Of a stretch of 6,582 nucleotides of DNA, positions 5,095-6,582 are shown piece by piece. Where the stretch lies: positions 1 through 6,582 of the forward strand of contig JAAZVD010000089.1 in assembly GCA_018623785.1 (NCBI GenBank), in the 5' to 3' direction. This stretch comes from Bacteroidota bacterium (GTDB lineage Bacteria; Bacteroidota; Rhodothermia; Rhodothermales; UBA10348). The notes below the pieces were generated by a model. The model worked only from the letters and a program-made list of their open reading frames with translations. It searched no databases and was not told the DNA's origin. Numbering within the stretch: position 1 is the stretch's first letter; each line of letters starts with the position of its first letter. Both the position numbers and the translations under genes were made by a program.

Positions 5095-6582
5095 GTCGTA
5101 TTCCAGTTTCAACCCGAACGTGGGAATGAATGGCAGTTGGTCCACTCGACGCAGCGTGAAAACATCCAGATAGAACAGGTTCTGCCGATCGTATGTATTG
5201 ATGATGCCTGCCAACGCCTTCAGGCGAACCTTATCGGCCAAGACAATGTCCCGGCCAACCGTTATATCCAGTCGATGATAGGTGGGCAAAACACCATTAT
5301 AGGGCTTTTCATAGATGACTCGGCGGCTGCCTGGTTCTTCAAACACATCCAGATTACCATCGACGATCATGAAGCCATCGAATCCGAGTGCACGGCTGTA
5401 CGGCAGACCCGAACCGAATTGCCACCGTACATCTACATCTACCAGATTGGTGCTCCAGGAAACCACTGCATTTACCTGATGACGACGATCGTGCGGCGGA
5501 CGGAAGTCCAACTCGGAGCTACCGTACCAGAGCTCCAAGGCGTCTTGCTGAGCCGTATATCGAACGTTTGACAGGCCGTAGGTTATAAAGGCATTGAATC
5601 CGCCATGCCGGTATTCCAGTCGAACGTCCGCTCCGAATACTCTGCCTTCTGCTGGCTGTATGCGCGTTGTAAACCGGGGGTAGGCCGTCCACTCAGGAAT
5701 GAACAGATTGTTTAGCCGCTTGGCATAGACCTCCAGGCTACCTTCCACGCGTCTACTAACGGCTCGCCGATAGCCGGCGATGGCGTGAAGGGCCTCCGGC
5801 ACACCCTGATCAAATGTGCTGGTAGTCCACGCTGTAAACACACCCGCAGCATCCCGTCGGTCAGTCAGACCAACAATTTCCTGGTGGAACGATCCGGCTG
5901 CCAAGGTGAATTCATCTCGTTCACGCAGCTTTACCGCTCGAAGACGCGGCTCAAGAAATCCGGAGTCCTGACTCGGGAAAGAATGAATTCGAAGTCCCGC
6001 ACGGACCCGCCAGCCAAACGGTAGCATGAACTCTGGCTCGAGATATGCACCCACCTCGGTCGCATATTCCTTTCTGTAAAAGAAGCCCTGGTACAGACCA
6101 TCGAGACTGCTTTCCAAGGCTAACGTACGGGCAAACAATCCCCACCGAACTTCTGAATTACGATGAAAGTGCGTGACGTTGACTGTCGTATTGGCGCTTG
6201 ACAGCCTTGAAAAACGTACATCTTCGGTAATTCCGCTCTGTACCGACTTCAGTCGCGAACCCGAAACAATGAACTCCGCCATGATCGGGAACGCCCTTGG
6301 AAAAACAAGGTAGCGAGCCGAAGCCGACCGGTTTTCCCAAGCAATGGACTGTGGTTCCTCAAGATCGTTGCCCTCGAAAACCGAGCCACGGTCGTTGGTT
6401 CGCAGTAGCGATAGCGACAATTGCGTATTGGCATTGATGAAAGCGTGGGCCTTGGCAAAGAAGTCATCGAATTCGAAGGGAAGTTCGTCGTCCACGATGC
6501 GTGCGGCACCCTCGTCGATGACGCTCTCGCGATAAGAAACCAGGAATGAGACGACATCCTCCGCTATCGGCCCTTCCAGTGT
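5092..6582 (-). CDS. TonB-dependent receptor, C-terminal barrel (5'-truncated by window edge)
   Basis: An outer-membrane barrel that would import a substrate using TonB-ExbBD energy. The frame stays open to the window edge, giving 496 visible residues; the GTG at 6495 is internal. The first visible residues, TLEGPIAEDVVSFLVSYRES, match the early barrel strands of Bacteroidota receptors (GPI-x-x-D-x-x-SFLVS-x-R), followed by LPFEFDDFFAKAHAFINANTQ. So the signal peptide, any carboxypeptidase-like domain, TonB box and plug lie outside the window. Barrel landmarks in order: EVYAKRLNNLF (284-294), ADVRLEYRHGGFNAFITYGLSN, PPHDRRHQVN (362-371), GSGLPYS (390-396), LPTYHRLDI (432-440), INTYDRQNLFY (461-471) and LPFIPTFGLKLEYD at the C-terminus (483-496). 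These are the usual C-terminal motifs of the receptor type found in Bacteroidota with DUF4249 partners. The protein ends in Tyr-Asp rather than the terminal Phe/Trp common in barrels. The substrate cannot be read from the visible part. It is the first visible gene of a - strand set with the lipoprotein and GWxTD genes. Confidence 0.92.
   Translation of the reverse strand, partial: TLEGPIAEDVVSFLVSYRESVIDEGAARIVDDELPFEFDDFFAKAHAFINANTQLSLSLLRTNDRGSVFEGNDLEEPQSIAWENRSASARYLVFPRAFPIMAEFIVSGSRLKSVQSGITEDVRFSRLSSANTTVNVTHFHRNSEVRWGLFARTLALESSLDGLYQGFFYRKEYATEVGAYLEPEFMLPFGWRVRAGLRIHSFPSQDSGFLEPRLRAVKLRERDEFTLAAGSFHQEIVGLTDRRDAAGVFTAWTTSTFDQGVPEALHAIAGYRRAVSRRVEGSLEVYAKRLNNLFIPEWTAYPRFTTRIQPAEGRVFGADVRLEYRHGGFNAFITYGLSNVRYTAQQDALELWYGSSELDFRPPHDRRHQVNAVVSWSTNLVDVDVRWQFGSGLPYSRALGFDGFMIVDGNLDVFEEPGSRRVIYEKPYNGVLPTYHRLDITVGRDIVLADKVRLKALAGIINTYDRQNLFYLDVFTLRRVDQLPFIPTFGLKLEYD

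Noticed and set aside
4873..5571. Long + strand open frame (232 codons) opposite the lipoprotein and receptor genes
   Set aside because: It spans the junction of two well-supported - strand genes, its translation is rich in Gln, Arg and Ile without any domain pattern, and it has no export signal or start context. It is a shadow of the real genes.
6493..6495. GTG taken as the receptor gene start
   Set aside because: The frame continues to the window edge and the 29 residues before it match conserved early barrel strands (GPI-x-x-D, SFLVS), so the gene is cut by the window, not short.
1..6582. Search for CRISPR repeats, tRNA/rRNA, insertion-sequence ends, toxin-antitoxin or defence genes
   Set aside because: No repeated spacer-like units, transposase motifs, cloverleaf-like segments or defence-type domains were seen; the window is almost fully explained by five genes.

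Overview
The window reads as ordinary chromosomal DNA from a member of the Bacteroidota/Rhodothermota (FCB) group. The evidence is a GWxTD-domain protein, a TonB-dependent receptor of the Bacteroidota type followed by a DUF4249-like lipoprotein, the purK-purE gene order, and the absence of clear Shine-Dalgarno sequences before the three internal starts. Base composition looks mid-50s % GC by eye, which would fit a Rhodothermales-like lineage better than an AT-rich Flavobacteriia. This placement is inference from family content, not a phylogenetic result.

Layout: positions 1-1592 on the + strand carry two purine-biosynthesis genes, purK (its 5' end lies outside the window) and purE, 29 nt apart. 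Together they convert AIR to CAIR by the bicarbonate/ATP route: PurK makes N5-CAIR and PurE (class I mutase) rearranges it. A short convergent gap (1593-1679) holds one clear inverted repeat that may end transcription. Positions 1680-6582 on the - strand carry three genes that read from right to left: a TonB-dependent receptor (5' end outside the window), a DUF4249-like lipoprotein whose ATG overlaps the receptor's stop codon by one base, and, after 65 nt, a large secreted TPR + GWxTD protein. Their shared strand and tight spacing suggest one operon for a cell-envelope uptake or surface system: barrel in the outer membrane, lipoprotein partner probably at the outer membrane or surface, and an exported TPR/GWxTD protein of unknown function.

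Nearly all of the window is coding. I see no tRNA, rRNA, CRISPR array, insertion sequence or phage gene, and no non-coding stretch longer than 87 bases. No frameshift was found in the five genes. I did not find a convincing new system. The part most worth following is the receptor/DUF4249/GWxTD cassette, because the function of the last two families is poorly known and the substrate cannot be read from the sequence.
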